Positions 55,899-64,000 of a DNA stretch of 64,000 bases are shown here, one piece after another. The notes beneath the pieces were generated by a model. That model was not told the DNA's origin. It saw only the letters and a list, made by a program, of their open reading frames with translations, and did no database searches. Origin of the DNA: Melaminivora sp034675505. GTDB lineage: Bacteria; Pseudomonadota; Gammaproteobacteria; Burkholderiales; Burkholderiaceae_C. Made by a program: the position numbers and the translations under genes. Location of the stretch: positions 100,992 through 164,991 of the forward strand of contig JAUCDD010000043.1 of NCBI GenBank assembly GCA_034675505.1, read 5' to 3'. Each line of letters opens with the position of its first letter. Within the stretch, counting starts at the first letter, position 1.

Positions 55899-56107
55899 CG
55901 CGCCGGCGCGGCTGTGCTGCGCCGCAGCCTGGCAGTTCCCCGGCTGTAGTGTGTTGTTCGTAAGAGCCGTAACTACAGGTGCCGCAGCCCCGGCCCGGGC
56001 GGCAAACGGGGCTAGATTGCGGAGCATTCATCCATTTGTACGCGGGGCCGGCCCGCAGGTGCAGCGGGGCTTTGCCTCCCCAGCGCCGCCGTCCTGTCCA
56101 CTGGAAC

Positions 56108-58183
56108 ATGAATGCTGAACTGAACCCGGCACCGCTGTGCGCCTTTCCCCATGCCCCCGGGGCCATGAGTGCGCGCATCCGCGCGTTCGACTGGGCTTCA
56201 CACCCGCTGGGTCCCATAGCCGGCTGGCCGCCGGCGATGCGCCAGGCGCTGGAGCTGGTGCTGGCCGCGCGCTACCCCCAGGCGCTGGTGTGGGGGCCAG
56301 AGCGGCGCCTGCTGTGCAACGACGCCTACGCCGAGCTGCTCCAGGGCCTGCCCGACGCGCCCGGGCAGCGCGTGCAGGCGGTGTGGGGCCAGGAATGGCG
56401 GCGGTTGCTGCCCCTGGTGGAGCGCGCCGAGGCCGGCGAGGCCGTGCTGGTGCCGAGCGAACGCTTGGCCCTGCACCACGCCAGGCCGTCGTTCTTCACT
56501 TTCGGCCTCACCCCGGTGCGCGACGCGGGGGGCGCCGTGGGCGGCTGGGTGAACCTGGCCATCGAGACCACGCAGGCCAAGGGGCTGCAGCAGCGCTGGC
56601 GCGCCGAGGCCCATTCGCTGGAGCGCCGCGTCGTGCAGCGCACCGCCGACCGCGACCGGCTGTGGAACCTGTCGGACGCCCTGATGCTCGTGCTGGAGTT
56701 CGACGGCACGATAGTCGCAGCCAACCCGGCCTGGGCGCAGGCGCTGGGCTGGAGCGAGGCGCAGAGCCTGGGCCGCCACCTGTGCGACTTCATCCACGGC
56801 GACGACATCGCCAGGCTGCGCCAGGAGGCCCTGATCCTGCGCACGGCCGTGCAGCGGCGCCGCCTGACGCTGCGCCTGGTCTGCCGGCAGGGGCAGCCGG
56901 TGCGCACCGTCGCCTGGTCGGTGGTGGCCGCCGACGGCCTGCTGCACGCCGTGGGGCGCGACGAAACCGAGGAGCTGGAGCGCGACCGCCAGCTGAGCGA
57001 CGCCCAGGAGCACATGCGCCACATGCAGAGGATGGAGGCCATCGGCCAGCTCACGGGCGGCATCGCGCACGACTTCAACAACATGCTGCAGGGCATCGTG
57101 CTGCCGCTGCAACTGATGCAGCGGCGCCTGCAGCAGGGGCGGGCGCAGGACGCCGCCGGCTACATCGACGCCGCGCTGGGCTCGACCCGGCGCGCCGCCT
57201 CGCTGACGCAGCGTCTGCTGGCCTTCTCGCGCCGCCAGCCGCTGGAGGTGCGCCCCACGGACGTGGCCGCCATGCTGGGCGGCCTGGACCACATGCTGCG
57301 CAGCAGCTGCGGCGAGAACATCACGCTGGACGTGCAGGTGCAGGCCGACCTGTGGAGCGCCTGCGTGGACCAGCACCAGCTGGAGAGCGCGGTGCTCAAC
57401 CTGGCCATCAACGCGCGCGACGCCATGGCCGGGCGGGGCGCGCTGCACATCGCGGCGGTGAACGCCTGCGTGGGCGAGGGGCATGCCGGCGGCCGGGGCT
57501 GCAGCGCCCTGGACCCCGGCCGCTACGTGCTGCTGAGCCTGCGCGACAGCGGCTGCGGCATGGCCCCCGAGGTGGTGGACCGGCTGTTCCAGCCCTTCTT
57601 CACCACCAAGCCTGTCGGGCAGGGCACGGGGCTGGGCCTGTCCATGGTGTATGGCTACATGCGCCAGATTGGCGGGGCGGTGGAGATCCGCAGCCAGCCC
57701 GGCCAGGGCACGACGGTGCTGCTGTACCTGCCGCGCAGCAGGCTGGCGCCGCCGGCCGCGCAGGCGGTGCAGCTGGGCGGCCAGTCGCTGGCCGGGCGGC
57801 GCGACTCGGTGCTGCTGGTCGAGGACGACGACACCGTGCGCGCCCTGGTGGTGGAGCTGCTGGGCGAGCTGGACCTGTGCATCACGCAGGCGGCGGACGG
57901 CTCGCAGGCCATGGCGCTGCTGTCCGGGCAGCGGCAATTCGACCTCTTGATTGCCGACGTCGGCCTGCCCGGGCCCAGCGGCCACCAGGTGGCGGAGCTG
58001 GCGCGCCAGCAAAACCCGGACATCCGCGTGCTGCTCATGACCGGCTACGCCGACCGCGGCGACCTGGACCATGACCTGCACACCGACCGCCTGGAGCTGC
58101 TGGCCAAGCCCTTCGACGCGCCGGCCCTGGTGCGCAAGGTGCGCCAGGTCATGGGCCTGCAGGACGCGGCGCCGCGGGGCTGA
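56108..58183 (+). CDS. Hybrid sensor histidine kinase/response regulator, paralogue 1
   Basis: 691-residue cytosolic hybrid kinase. An N-terminal PAS-like module opens with RAFDWASHPLGPIAGWP. A second PAS domain (about 190-300) follows a short coiled coil. The HisKA box GQLTGGIAHDFNNMLQGIVL holds the phospho-His near residue 322. The HATPase domain has NLAINARDAM, DSGCGM and FFTTKPVGQGTGLGLSMVYG. A C-terminal receiver domain has acidic EDDD, Asp in IADVGLPGP and Lys in LLAKPFDAP. No transmembrane helix is seen. It is followed by a close paralogue 118 bases downstream, which argues for a tandem duplication. Signal and target are unknown. Confidence 0.92.
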   Translation: MNAELNPAPLCAFPHAPGAMSARIRAFDWASHPLGPIAGWPPAMRQALELVLAARYPQALVWGPERRLLCNDAYAELLQGLPDAPGQRVQAVWGQEWRRLLPLVERAEAGEAVLVPSERLALHHARPSFFTFGLTPVRDAGGAVGGWVNLAIETTQAKGLQQRWRAEAHSLERRVVQRTADRDRLWNLSDALMLVLEFDGTIVAANPAWAQALGWSEAQSLGRHLCDFIHGDDIARLRQEALILRTAVQRRRLTLRLVCRQGQPVRTVAWSVVAADGLLHAVGRDETEELERDRQLSDAQEHMRHMQRMEAIGQLTGGIAHDFNNMLQGIVLPLQLMQRRLQQGRAQDAAGYIDAALGSTRRAASLTQRLLAFSRRQPLEVRPTDVAAMLGGLDHMLRSSCGENITLDVQVQADLWSACVDQHQLESAVLNLAINARDAMAGRGALHIAAVNACVGEGHAGGRGCSALDPGRYVLLSLRDSGCGMAPEVVDRLFQPFFTTKPVGQGTGLGLSMVYGYMRQIGGAVEIRSQPGQGTTVLLYLPRSRLAPPAAQAVQLGGQSLAGRRDSVLLVEDDDTVRALVVELLGELDLCITQAADGSQAMALLSGQRQFDLLIADVGLPGPSGHQVAELARQQNPDIRVLLMTGYADRGDLDHDLHTDRLELLAKPFDAPALVRKVRQVMGLQDAAPRG

Positions 58184-58301
58184 GCGGCGCCGGCGGCGCC
58201 GGCCTTTCGCCGCTAGACTGCGGCTACATGCCCGCCGGCGCGGTGCGCGGCCGGCCCGTCCGGCCTGCGCGAGCCCGGTGCCGGGCCACTTCCCGATCAC
58301 C

Positions 58302-60383
58302 ATGGCCGACCCGAACCTTCCTTCGCCAGACTTTCCCTATGCCCCGGGCGCGATGAGCGCGCAGGTGCGGGCCTTCGACTGGGCCTCGCACCCGCTGGGG
58401 CCCATCAGCGGCTGGCCGCTGACCCTGCGCGTGGTGCTGGAGCTGATGCTGGCCTCGCACTTCCCCAAGTGCCTGGTCTGGGGCGAGCACCAGACCACCT
58501 TCTACAACGACGCCTACCGCCCGCTGCTGGGCGAAAAGCCCGAGGCCCTGGGGCGCCCCTTCCCCGAGGTCTGGCACGAGACCTGGCACCTGGTGGACGC
58601 GATGGCCGTGCGCGCCATGGCCGGGCAGGCCACCTTCATGCAGGACATGCCCTTCACGGTGCTGCGCCACGGCTACCCCGAGCAGACCTTCTTCACCTTC
58701 TGCTTCAGCCCGGTGCGCGACGTGCAGGCCGTGGTGGGGGGCTTTGCGGTGACGGTCATCGAGACCACGCAGAGCCACCACGCGCAGCAGCTGCTGCGCG
58801 CCGAGGCCTCGTCGCTGGAGCAGCAGGTGGCGCAGCGCACCGCCGACCGCGACCGGCTGTGGAGCCTGTCGGACGCGCTGATGATCGTTGCCGGCCTCGA
58901 TGGCGTCATCCTCTCGGCCAACCCGGGCTGGACGGCGGCGCTGGGCTGGAGCGAGGCCGACACCGTGGGCCGCCACGTCCGCGCCTTCGTGTTCGCCGGC
59001 GACGCGGCCGAGCTGGATGCCGAGGGGACGCTGCTGCGCACGGTGGCGCAGCGGCGCCAGGTGCGCATGCGCTGCCTGACGGCTGACGGGCGGCTGCGCA
59101 CCATCGCCTGGTCGGTGGTGGAGTCCGGCGGCCTCCTGCACGCCGTCGGGCGCGACGAAACCGAGGAAGCCGAACGCGCCCAGCAGCTGTCCGAAGCCCA
59201 GGAGCGGCTGCGCCAGGGCCAGAAGATGGAGGCCATAGGCCAGCTCACGGGCGGCATCGCGCATGACTTCAACAACATGCTGCAGGGCATCGTGCTGCCG
59301 CTGCAGCTGATGCAGCGGCGCCTGCAGCAGGGGCGGGTGCAGGACGTGGGCGGCTACATCGACGCCGCGCTGGCCTCGGCGCGGCGCGCCGCCTCGCTCA
59401 CGCAGCGGCTGCTGGCTTTTTCGCGCCGCCAGCCGCTGGACGTGCGCCCGACCGACGTCGCCGCCATGCTGGCCGGCCTGCAGCCCATGCTGCGCAGCAG
59501 CTGCGGCGAGAACACCGCCCTCGCCATCGAGGTGGAAGGCAGCCTGTGGTGCGTGCGCACCGACCTGCACCAGCTGGAAAGCGCCGTGCTCAACCTGGCC
59601 ATCAATGCCCGCGACGCCATGCCCGAAGGCGGCCGCCTGCGCATCCACGCCGCCAACGCGCCCGTGGCCAGCGACCATGGCGCGCGGGGCGGCGGCAGCG
59701 GCCTGACGGCGGGCGACTACGTGCGCCTGAGCGTGTCCGACAGCGGCACGGGCATGGCGCGCGACGTCATCGAGCGCGCCTTCGACCCCTTCTTCACCAC
59801 CAAGCCCATCGGCCTGGGCACGGGCCTGGGCCTGTCCATGATCTATGGCTACATGCGCCAGACCGGCGGCGCGGTGGAGATCGACAGCGGGGTGGGCAGC
59901 GGCACCACGGTGCACCTGTACCTGCCGCGCTGCGAGGACGGGGCGCAGGTCGCCGCCCCGCCGGCGCTGGACGCGCAGACCCACGAGCGCCGCCACGACG
60001 CCGTGCTGGTGGTCGAGGACGACGCCACCGTGCGCGCCACGGTGGTCGAGCTGCTGCAGGAGATGGGCTTCCAGGTCATGCAGGCGGCCGATGGCACCGA
60101 GGCCATGGCGCTGCTGTCCGGGGCGCTGCAGTTCGACCTCCTGATCACCGACGTGGGCCTGCCCGGCCCCAACGGCCGCCAGGTGGCCGACCTGGCGCGC
60201 CAGCGCCTGCCGGCCATCCGCGTGCTGCTCATGACCGGCTACGCCGAGCGCGCCGCCTCCGGCGAAGGGCTTTTGGGCGATGGCATGGAGCTGCTGGTCA
60301 AGCCCTTCGACGCGCCGGCCTTCGTGCACAAGGTGCAGCAGATGCTGGGCGTGGGTGGCGCGGAGGCCCCCGAAAACCCTTGA
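58302..60383 (+). CDS. Hybrid sensor histidine kinase/response regulator, paralogue 2
   Basis: 693-residue protein with the same architecture and order as the upstream kinase. PAS-like start RAFDWASHPLGPISGWP, second PAS domain, HisKA box GQLTGGIAHDFNNMLQGIVL identical to its neighbour, HATPase (FFTTKPIGLGTGLGLSMIYG) and receiver (VVEDDATVRATV, phospho-Asp in LITDVGLPGP, Lys in LLVKPFDAP). The sensory PAS parts differ much more than the kinase core, so the two probably read different cues and may share or compete for a partner. Start ATG at 58302. A repeat and an HD-like protein gene follow. Confidence 0.92.
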   Translation: MADPNLPSPDFPYAPGAMSAQVRAFDWASHPLGPISGWPLTLRVVLELMLASHFPKCLVWGEHQTTFYNDAYRPLLGEKPEALGRPFPEVWHETWHLVDAMAVRAMAGQATFMQDMPFTVLRHGYPEQTFFTFCFSPVRDVQAVVGGFAVTVIETTQSHHAQQLLRAEASSLEQQVAQRTADRDRLWSLSDALMIVAGLDGVILSANPGWTAALGWSEADTVGRHVRAFVFAGDAAELDAEGTLLRTVAQRRQVRMRCLTADGRLRTIAWSVVESGGLLHAVGRDETEEAERAQQLSEAQERLRQGQKMEAIGQLTGGIAHDFNNMLQGIVLPLQLMQRRLQQGRVQDVGGYIDAALASARRAASLTQRLLAFSRRQPLDVRPTDVAAMLAGLQPMLRSSCGENTALAIEVEGSLWCVRTDLHQLESAVLNLAINARDAMPEGGRLRIHAANAPVASDHGARGGGSGLTAGDYVRLSVSDSGTGMARDVIERAFDPFFTTKPIGLGTGLGLSMIYGYMRQTGGAVEIDSGVGSGTTVHLYLPRCEDGAQVAAPPALDAQTHERRHDAVLVVEDDATVRATVVELLQEMGFQVMQAADGTEAMALLSGALQFDLLITDVGLPGPNGRQVADLARQRLPAIRVLLMTGYAERAASGEGLLGDGMELLVKPFDAPAFVHKVQQMLGVGGAEAPENP

Positions 60384-60387
60384 TCAG

Positions 60388-60450
60388 GTATTTTTTTGAT
60401 AGCGGCATGCCGGCACCTGCTGCCGGCGAGCGGCTGAAATCACTGAAAAC
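60388..60450 (-). repeat. Dispersed repeat family A, copy 13
   Basis: On the minus strand GTTTTCAGTGATTTCAGCC, GCTCGCCGGC, GCCGGCATGCCGCTATCAAA AAAATACC. It lies between kinase 2 and the HD-like gene. Confidence 0.65.
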
Positions 60451-60498
60451 CCCCCGATCCGTGCGCTGCGGCGCCGGTAGCGAAGAAGGACGCAACCC

Positions 60499-61608
60499 AT
60501 GACCGACGCCTGCAAGCTGTTTCCCGCCCTGGACGATGCGCTGCTGCAGCGCGCCCTGCCGCTGCTGGACGACGAATGGCTGGCGGCGGACGCCGACCTG
60601 GCCCTGGTGCTGCCCGTGGTGCTGGCGCGCGGCGTGGGCCAGGACTGGCACAAGGCCGGCACCTTCCGCCACCACCTGGTGGGCGTGGCGCGCTCGCTCA
60701 CGCTGTGGCAGCAGCCGCGCGAGGTGCGCCTGCTGGGCCTTTTGCACAGCGTCTATGGCAATGCCTTCGTGGACCTGGTGAAGTTCGACGCCGCCAGCGA
60801 GCGCCAGCGCCTGCAGCAGCTGGTGGGCGAGCCGGCCGAGCACCTGGTGCATTTGTTTTGCACAATGGACCGGGGCCAGTTCGTGCAGCGGCTGCTGGCC
60901 GGGCGGGCGCAGGGCGATGGCACCTTGCAGGTGGAGCTGAACGGCCCGGCGCCGCGCCGCGAGGTGCTCTTGTCCGCCGCCGAGGTGGCGGCTTTCGCCG
61001 TGGTCAGCATGGCCGACACCATCGAGCAGTGGTTCAGCTGGCAGGACGAGGTCTATTCGCGCTTCCCCGCCACCGACACCACGCGCCGCCAGGCGCAGCA
61101 CTGGGCGGCGTCGCTGTGGCCGGGGCCGATGCGGCCCACGGCGCGCATGCTCAGCCAGGTGGCGGCGCTGGGGCAGGCGCTGCAGCAGCACCCGGTGTTG
61201 GCCGGCCAGCTGCCGCTGCCGCCGGTGTTCGCCCACTGCAGCGCGCGGCTGGCGCCCGCCGACGAGGCGGCGGCCTGCGCGCTGTACTGGTCGGTGGTGC
61301 AGCTGGACCAGCCGCTGGTGGACCTGGACGGCGCCACCGCCACGCTGGAGCAGGCGGTGCGCCTGAACCCCTGGGTGGGCGAGCCGCAGATGGTGCTGGC
61401 GCAGCTGTACCTGTCGGCCGGCCGCGCGGGCGACGCCGCCCTGGCCGCGCGCGGCGCGCTGCAGCAGCTGTGCGCCTGGGGCAACGCCTGGGACAAGCGC
61501 GTGCAGTGGGACGCCTGGATCGCCTGGACACGCATCCTGGCGCAGTCCGCCGAGCAGGGCAGCTGGCCCGAGCGGCTGGACAAGCTGAACAACGTGGCGC
61601 TGCGCTGA
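60499..61608 (+). CDS. HD-like domain (DUF6817 type) plus helical-repeat protein
   Basis: 369-residue cytosolic protein. The N-terminal part (about 20-185) looks like a minimal HD-type hydrolase or its DUF6817 relative: KAGTFRHHLVGVARSL followed by LLGLLHSVYGNAF and a later MADTIEQWF supply the His/Asp pattern. The C-terminal half (about 230-360) is alpha-helical with TPR-like repeats (ALYWSVVQLDQPLVDLDGA, LNPWVGEPQMVLAQLYLSAG). The reaction is unknown. Start ATG at 60499 with GAAGGA nearby. It follows the two hybrid kinases on the same strand and may respond to them; that is only positional. Confidence 0.6.
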   Translation: MTDACKLFPALDDALLQRALPLLDDEWLAADADLALVLPVVLARGVGQDWHKAGTFRHHLVGVARSLTLWQQPREVRLLGLLHSVYGNAFVDLVKFDAASERQRLQQLVGEPAEHLVHLFCTMDRGQFVQRLLAGRAQGDGTLQVELNGPAPRREVLLSAAEVAAFAVVSMADTIEQWFSWQDEVYSRFPATDTTRRQAQHWAASLWPGPMRPTARMLSQVAALGQALQQHPVLAGQLPLPPVFAHCSARLAPADEAAACALYWSVVQLDQPLVDLDGATATLEQAVRLNPWVGEPQMVLAQLYLSAGRAGDAALAARGALQQLCAWGNAWDKRVQWDAWIAWTRILAQSAEQGSWPERLDKLNNVALR

Positions 61609-61610
61609 TT

Positions 61611-61672
61611 GCTACTGTTTGAATAGCTAGACATCGCCTGTGGACGCCGGCAAGCGCCGCTTTGGGCTCAAG
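61611..61672 (-). repeat. Dispersed repeat family A, copy 14
   Basis: On the minus strand GCGCTTGAGCCCAAAGCGGC, GCTTGCCGGCGTCCACAGGC, GATGTCTAGCTATTCAAACA GTAGC. It overlaps the last codons and stop of the CesT-type chaperone gene. Confidence 0.7.
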
Positions 61673-62159
61673 CGCGCAGGAAAACGCCCAATTCCGGCGC
61701 CTGCAGCGTGGCTGCGGCCGGCGCGGCCGGCTGGGCGCCATCCGGCGCGCCAGCGGCCGGGCGCCAGGCCGCCAGGCGCTCCCTCCAGTCCTCGGCCACG
61801 GCCACGAACTGCTCGACCAGCTGCACGAAGGCCGGCGCCGCCAGGCCCTCGGCGGCAGCGCTGCGGCACAGCACCACCTCGCCGGTGTCCCCATCCACGG
61901 CCAGCGCCGCGCCGCCGGTGTCGGCGCCGAACAGGTTGGCCTGCAGCAGCTGCAGCAGCAGCGCCTCGCGCCCCTGGGCGGGCAGGGGCCCCAGCACGCT
62001 GTAGACCTGCAGCAGGCCGGCGTCGGCGTCGCGCTCGAAGTCGATGGCCAGCTGGCCGTCGAACACCAGGCGCGCGCAGCCGTGCTCGTCAAAGCGCAGC
62101 GGCTGCGCCAGGCCGGCCGCCTGGCCCAGGTCGAGAAGGAGTTGGTCGGTGGTGGACAT
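61668..62159 (-). CDS. CesT-family type III secretion chaperone
   Basis: 163-residue small acidic protein with the class I type III secretion chaperone fold. The pattern is typical: an N-terminal helix (TDQLLLDLGQAAGLAQPLRF), strands around a conserved ARLVFDGQLAIDFERD, a central helix (REALLLQLLQANLFGADTGG), then ALAVDGDTGEVVLCRSAAAE and a last long helix to about residue 130. An Ala/Pro-rich tail follows. Such chaperones bind the N-terminal part of an effector and keep it secretion-competent. The gene lies 36 bases after the large unidentified gene on the same strand, the usual effector-chaperone arrangement. Start ATG at 62159. Confidence 0.8.
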   Translation of the reverse strand: MSTTDQLLLDLGQAAGLAQPLRFDEHGCARLVFDGQLAIDFERDADAGLLQVYSVLGPLPAQGREALLLQLLQANLFGADTGGAALAVDGDTGEVVLCRSAAAEGLAAPAFVQLVEQFVAVAEDWRERLAAWRPAAGAPDGAQPAAPAAATLQAPELGVFLRA

Positions 62160-62195
62160 GGGGTTTCCTGGTGAAAAAAGGGGAGGCGGGGCGTT

Positions 62196-64000
62196 CTACC
62201 CTGCGCGCACGGCATCAAAGCGGAACTGCACGGGCTCGCTGACGCGCACCGACAGGTCGGCGCCGATGTGCAGCGTGAAGTTGAACTGCGAGCTGCTGCG
62301 CTGCGCGTCCAGCGCCACCGGGCTGCCTATGCCCTCGCTGGCGTTGCGCGGTGCCGGCAGGAAGTGCGTGGCGTCGCTGACCGCGTAGTCCACCTGCAGC
62401 AGCAGGCCGCCGTCGCCATCGCTGGCGAAGCGGTAGTCCACGTGCTCCGTGCCCATCAGCCGCCCGGGCGTGCCGTCCTCCAGGCGCAGCAGGCCCTGGG
62501 GCGTCAGCAGCGCCGCCTGCAGGCCGGCCAGGCTGCCCTGGTGCGCCAGGCGCGAGGCCAGCAGCACCAGCTCATCGTTGCCGCCGGCCAGCTGGTGCAG
62601 CTGGTCGATGGCCGAGCGCGTGGCGCCGGCGCGGTCGCCCGCCTGCGGGTCGAACAGGGCCCGGCTGCCGCCGGCGTCGGTGATGGCGTAGCTGGCGCGC
62701 GGCAGGTCGGCCATGAAGGCCTGGCTGACCTGCGTGAATTGCGCGTGGCGCGGCAGGCTGTCGGGGCGCGCCACCATGTCCGCGATGTTGTCCTGGACGG
62801 CCTCCTGCATCTGCGGGCCGGCCTGGCCGGCCAGCACGCGCACGCTGCCGTCCGCGCCGGCGGCCACGCCGAAGTGCGTGCGCACCAGTTGCGCCGCGTC
62901 CAGCGGGCCGGCCCAGGCGGGGGGAGGCGCGGGCAGGGCGCGCTGCTCCAGCTGCCGGTCCACCAGCAGGCGCAGCAGCTGCAGGTCGGTGGCGCGGTTG
63001 TACAGCGCGCGGCCGGCGCCGTCGTCCACGTCCTGCGTGGCCGCCCCGCCCGATACCAGGGCGCTGCCGGTCTCGCCCAGGGTGTCCATCAGCGCATCGG
63101 CCTGCGGGCTGTGCAGCCGCGCCGACAGCGCCTGCAGCGTGCCGTCGTCCAGCTTGGCCAGGGAGTGCCCGACCAGCCGGTCGCGCAGGTCCATGATCTC
63201 GTCCGCGCCCTCGACCTTCATCCCCAGCGCCATGTGGACCGCCAGCGCCGCGTCGGCGCGCGATTGCGCCGCCGCCAGCGCGTCCAGCGCGGCCGGCAGC
63301 TGGCCCTGGGCCAGCGCCTGCAGGCCGGGGGCCAGCGCCTGGTCGTGCGCGCCAATGGCGGCCTCGCGCCGGCGCGCGGCATCAAGGGTCATGTCGGCCT
63401 GGCCGGCCTGCACGCCGAGCTGCTGCAGCCCGCGCTGCATGCCGTGCAGCTGGCTGGCGCCCAGCTCGGGCAGCTGCAGCAAATGGGTGGGGTTGCCCAG
63501 GTAGGCCTCCAGGTGGGTGAGGGCGCGCGCGTGGTCGGCGGCCAGCGCGGGCGGGAAGTGCATGTCGTGCAGCTCGCAGTGCTGGCGCAGGTCGGCCAGC
63601 GCCTGGCCAGCGCCCTCCACGTCGCGGGCGAAGCGCTGCGGCGCGTGCAGGATGCCGCCCGGGTCGTCCTCGGCCGGGGTGCGGCGCGCCAGCAGCGCGG
63701 CCAGGCCGCCGCCCAGCTGCTGCTCTAGCAGGTCGGCACGCCGGCCGATGGCGCCCAGCACGGCGGTGGGGGCGTTGAACAGGTCGGCGCCGCCCAGCGT
63801 GCGCTCCTCGTGCATCAGCGCGTGCAGCTCGCGGCTGGGCAGGTGGTTGATGAGCGTGGCCGCGGCCATGAAGGAGGGCATGTCGTCGGTGTCCAGGCGC
63901 TGCTCCAGCGCCTGCAGCACCAGCGCGCGCTGCAGGTGCTTCAGCTCACCCGCCGGCAGGCCGCCGAAGCCCTGCGCCGCGAGCACGTTGCGCGCCGTGT
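62196..64000 (-). CDS. Large unrecognised protein, probable type III secretion client (5' end outside window)
   Basis: C-terminal 600 or so residues of a protein whose start lies past the right edge; the frame is open to base 64000. It is soluble, rich in Ala, Leu, Gln and Asp, with no transmembrane segment. About residues 1-400 of the visible part read as helical repeats (e.g. LKHLQRALVLQALEQRLDTD, LDTLGETGSALVSGGAATQD). The last ~110 residues look beta-rich (GTEHVDYRFASDGDGGLLLQ, FNFTLHIGADLSVRVSEPVQ). I recognise no catalytic motif or known family. The adjacent CesT-type chaperone makes a secreted effector or translocated protein the best guess; its N-terminal secretion signal is not visible here. 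Confidence 0.55.
   Translation of the reverse strand, partial: TARNVLAAQGFGGLPAGELKHLQRALVLQALEQRLDTDDMPSFMAAATLINHLPSRELHALMHEERTLGGADLFNAPTAVLGAIGRRADLLEQQLGGGLAALLARRTPAEDDPGGILHAPQRFARDVEGAGQALADLRQHCELHDMHFPPALAADHARALTHLEAYLGNPTHLLQLPELGASQLHGMQRGLQQLGVQAGQADMTLDAARRREAAIGAHDQALAPGLQALAQGQLPAALDALAAAQSRADAALAVHMALGMKVEGADEIMDLRDRLVGHSLAKLDDGTLQALSARLHSPQADALMDTLGETGSALVSGGAATQDVDDGAGRALYNRATDLQLLRLLVDRQLEQRALPAPPPAWAGPLDAAQLVRTHFGVAAGADGSVRVLAGQAGPQMQEAVQDNIADMVARPDSLPRHAQFTQVSQAFMADLPRASYAITDAGGSRALFDPQAGDRAGATRSAIDQLHQLAGGNDELVLLASRLAHQGSLAGLQAALLTPQGLLRLEDGTPGRLMGTEHVDYRFASDGDGGLLLQVDYAVSDATHFLPAPRNASEGIGSPVALDAQRSSSQFNFTLHIGADLSVRVSEPVQFRFDAVRAG

Overview
The window is about 64 kb of very GC-rich DNA (roughly 70 % G+C by eye), densely packed with genes and with almost no gap over 250 bases. 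Gene content and order point to a betaproteobacterium of the Comamonadaceae (Acidovorax / Alicycliphilus / Melaminivora type). The signs are EarP next to an Arg32-type EF-P, a PHB-type PhaR regulator, TRAP transport, hupB-tRNA-ppiD, dnaX-ybaB-recR, and two families of short dispersed repeats that I associate with this family. The genus is an inference.

Layout. 1-8 kb: a 2-hydroxyacid dehydrogenase cut by the left edge, rmuC, an MFS transporter, a LOG-family hydrolase, crcB, and a dctPQM-type TRAP operon. 8-19 kb: phaR, a frameshifted rimO, efp and earP, a CaiB-type CoA transferase, uvrC, pgsA, hupB, tRNA-Val, ppiD and tRNA-His. 19-34 kb: a PAS-GGDEF-EAL protein followed by a phosphate/polyphosphate block: ppk and ppx (convergent), an orphan ABC substrate-binding protein, pstSCAB, phoU and phoBR. 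Divergent Pho boxes lie between the orphan binding protein and pstS. 33-43 kb: a frameshifted MATE pump, a membrane glycosyltransferase-like protein, rpmE2, and a PadR regulator divergent from fadH (fused to an NTF2-like domain) and a dienoyl-CoA isomerase, with two palindromic operators between them; then rho and trxA. 43-50 kb: an AddB-like/AddA-like helicase-nuclease pair (addA frameshifted) and a BaiN-type flavoprotein. 50-56 kb: a small exported protein, the 4.5S SRP RNA gene, a frameshifted PAS-GGDEF gene, dnaX with a slippery site, ybaB and recR. 56-64 kb: two tandem paralogous hybrid histidine kinases, an HD-like/helical-repeat protein, a CesT-type type III secretion chaperone, and the C-terminal 600 residues of a large unrecognised protein that is probably its client.

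Three features cut across the window. First, an imperfect repeat of about 60-70 bases (core TGCCGGCG, A/T-rich end with TAGCTAT...ATAGC, other end TTGAAA-like) occurs about 14 times. Most copies are intergenic, but several lie in frame inside earP, addA, dnaX and perhaps the MATE gene. Second, there are four single-base frameshifts in short homopolymers (rimO, MATE, PAS-GGDEF, addA). Together they look more like consensus errors than decay, but each needs checking. Third, dnaX stops in frame right after a perfect A AAA AAA heptamer, and the -1 frame continues to a full-length tau. That is the mirror image of the E. coli arrangement.

How the parts work together. PhoB/PhoR/PhoU and PstSCAB sense and import phosphate, with Ppk/Ppx cycling polyphosphate. 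FadH and the dienoyl-CoA isomerase form an auxiliary beta-oxidation pair for unsaturated acyl-CoAs, probably under PadR control. AddAB, UvrC, RmuC, RecR and DnaX cover DNA repair and replication. The right edge is the least familiar part and the best candidate for something undescribed.
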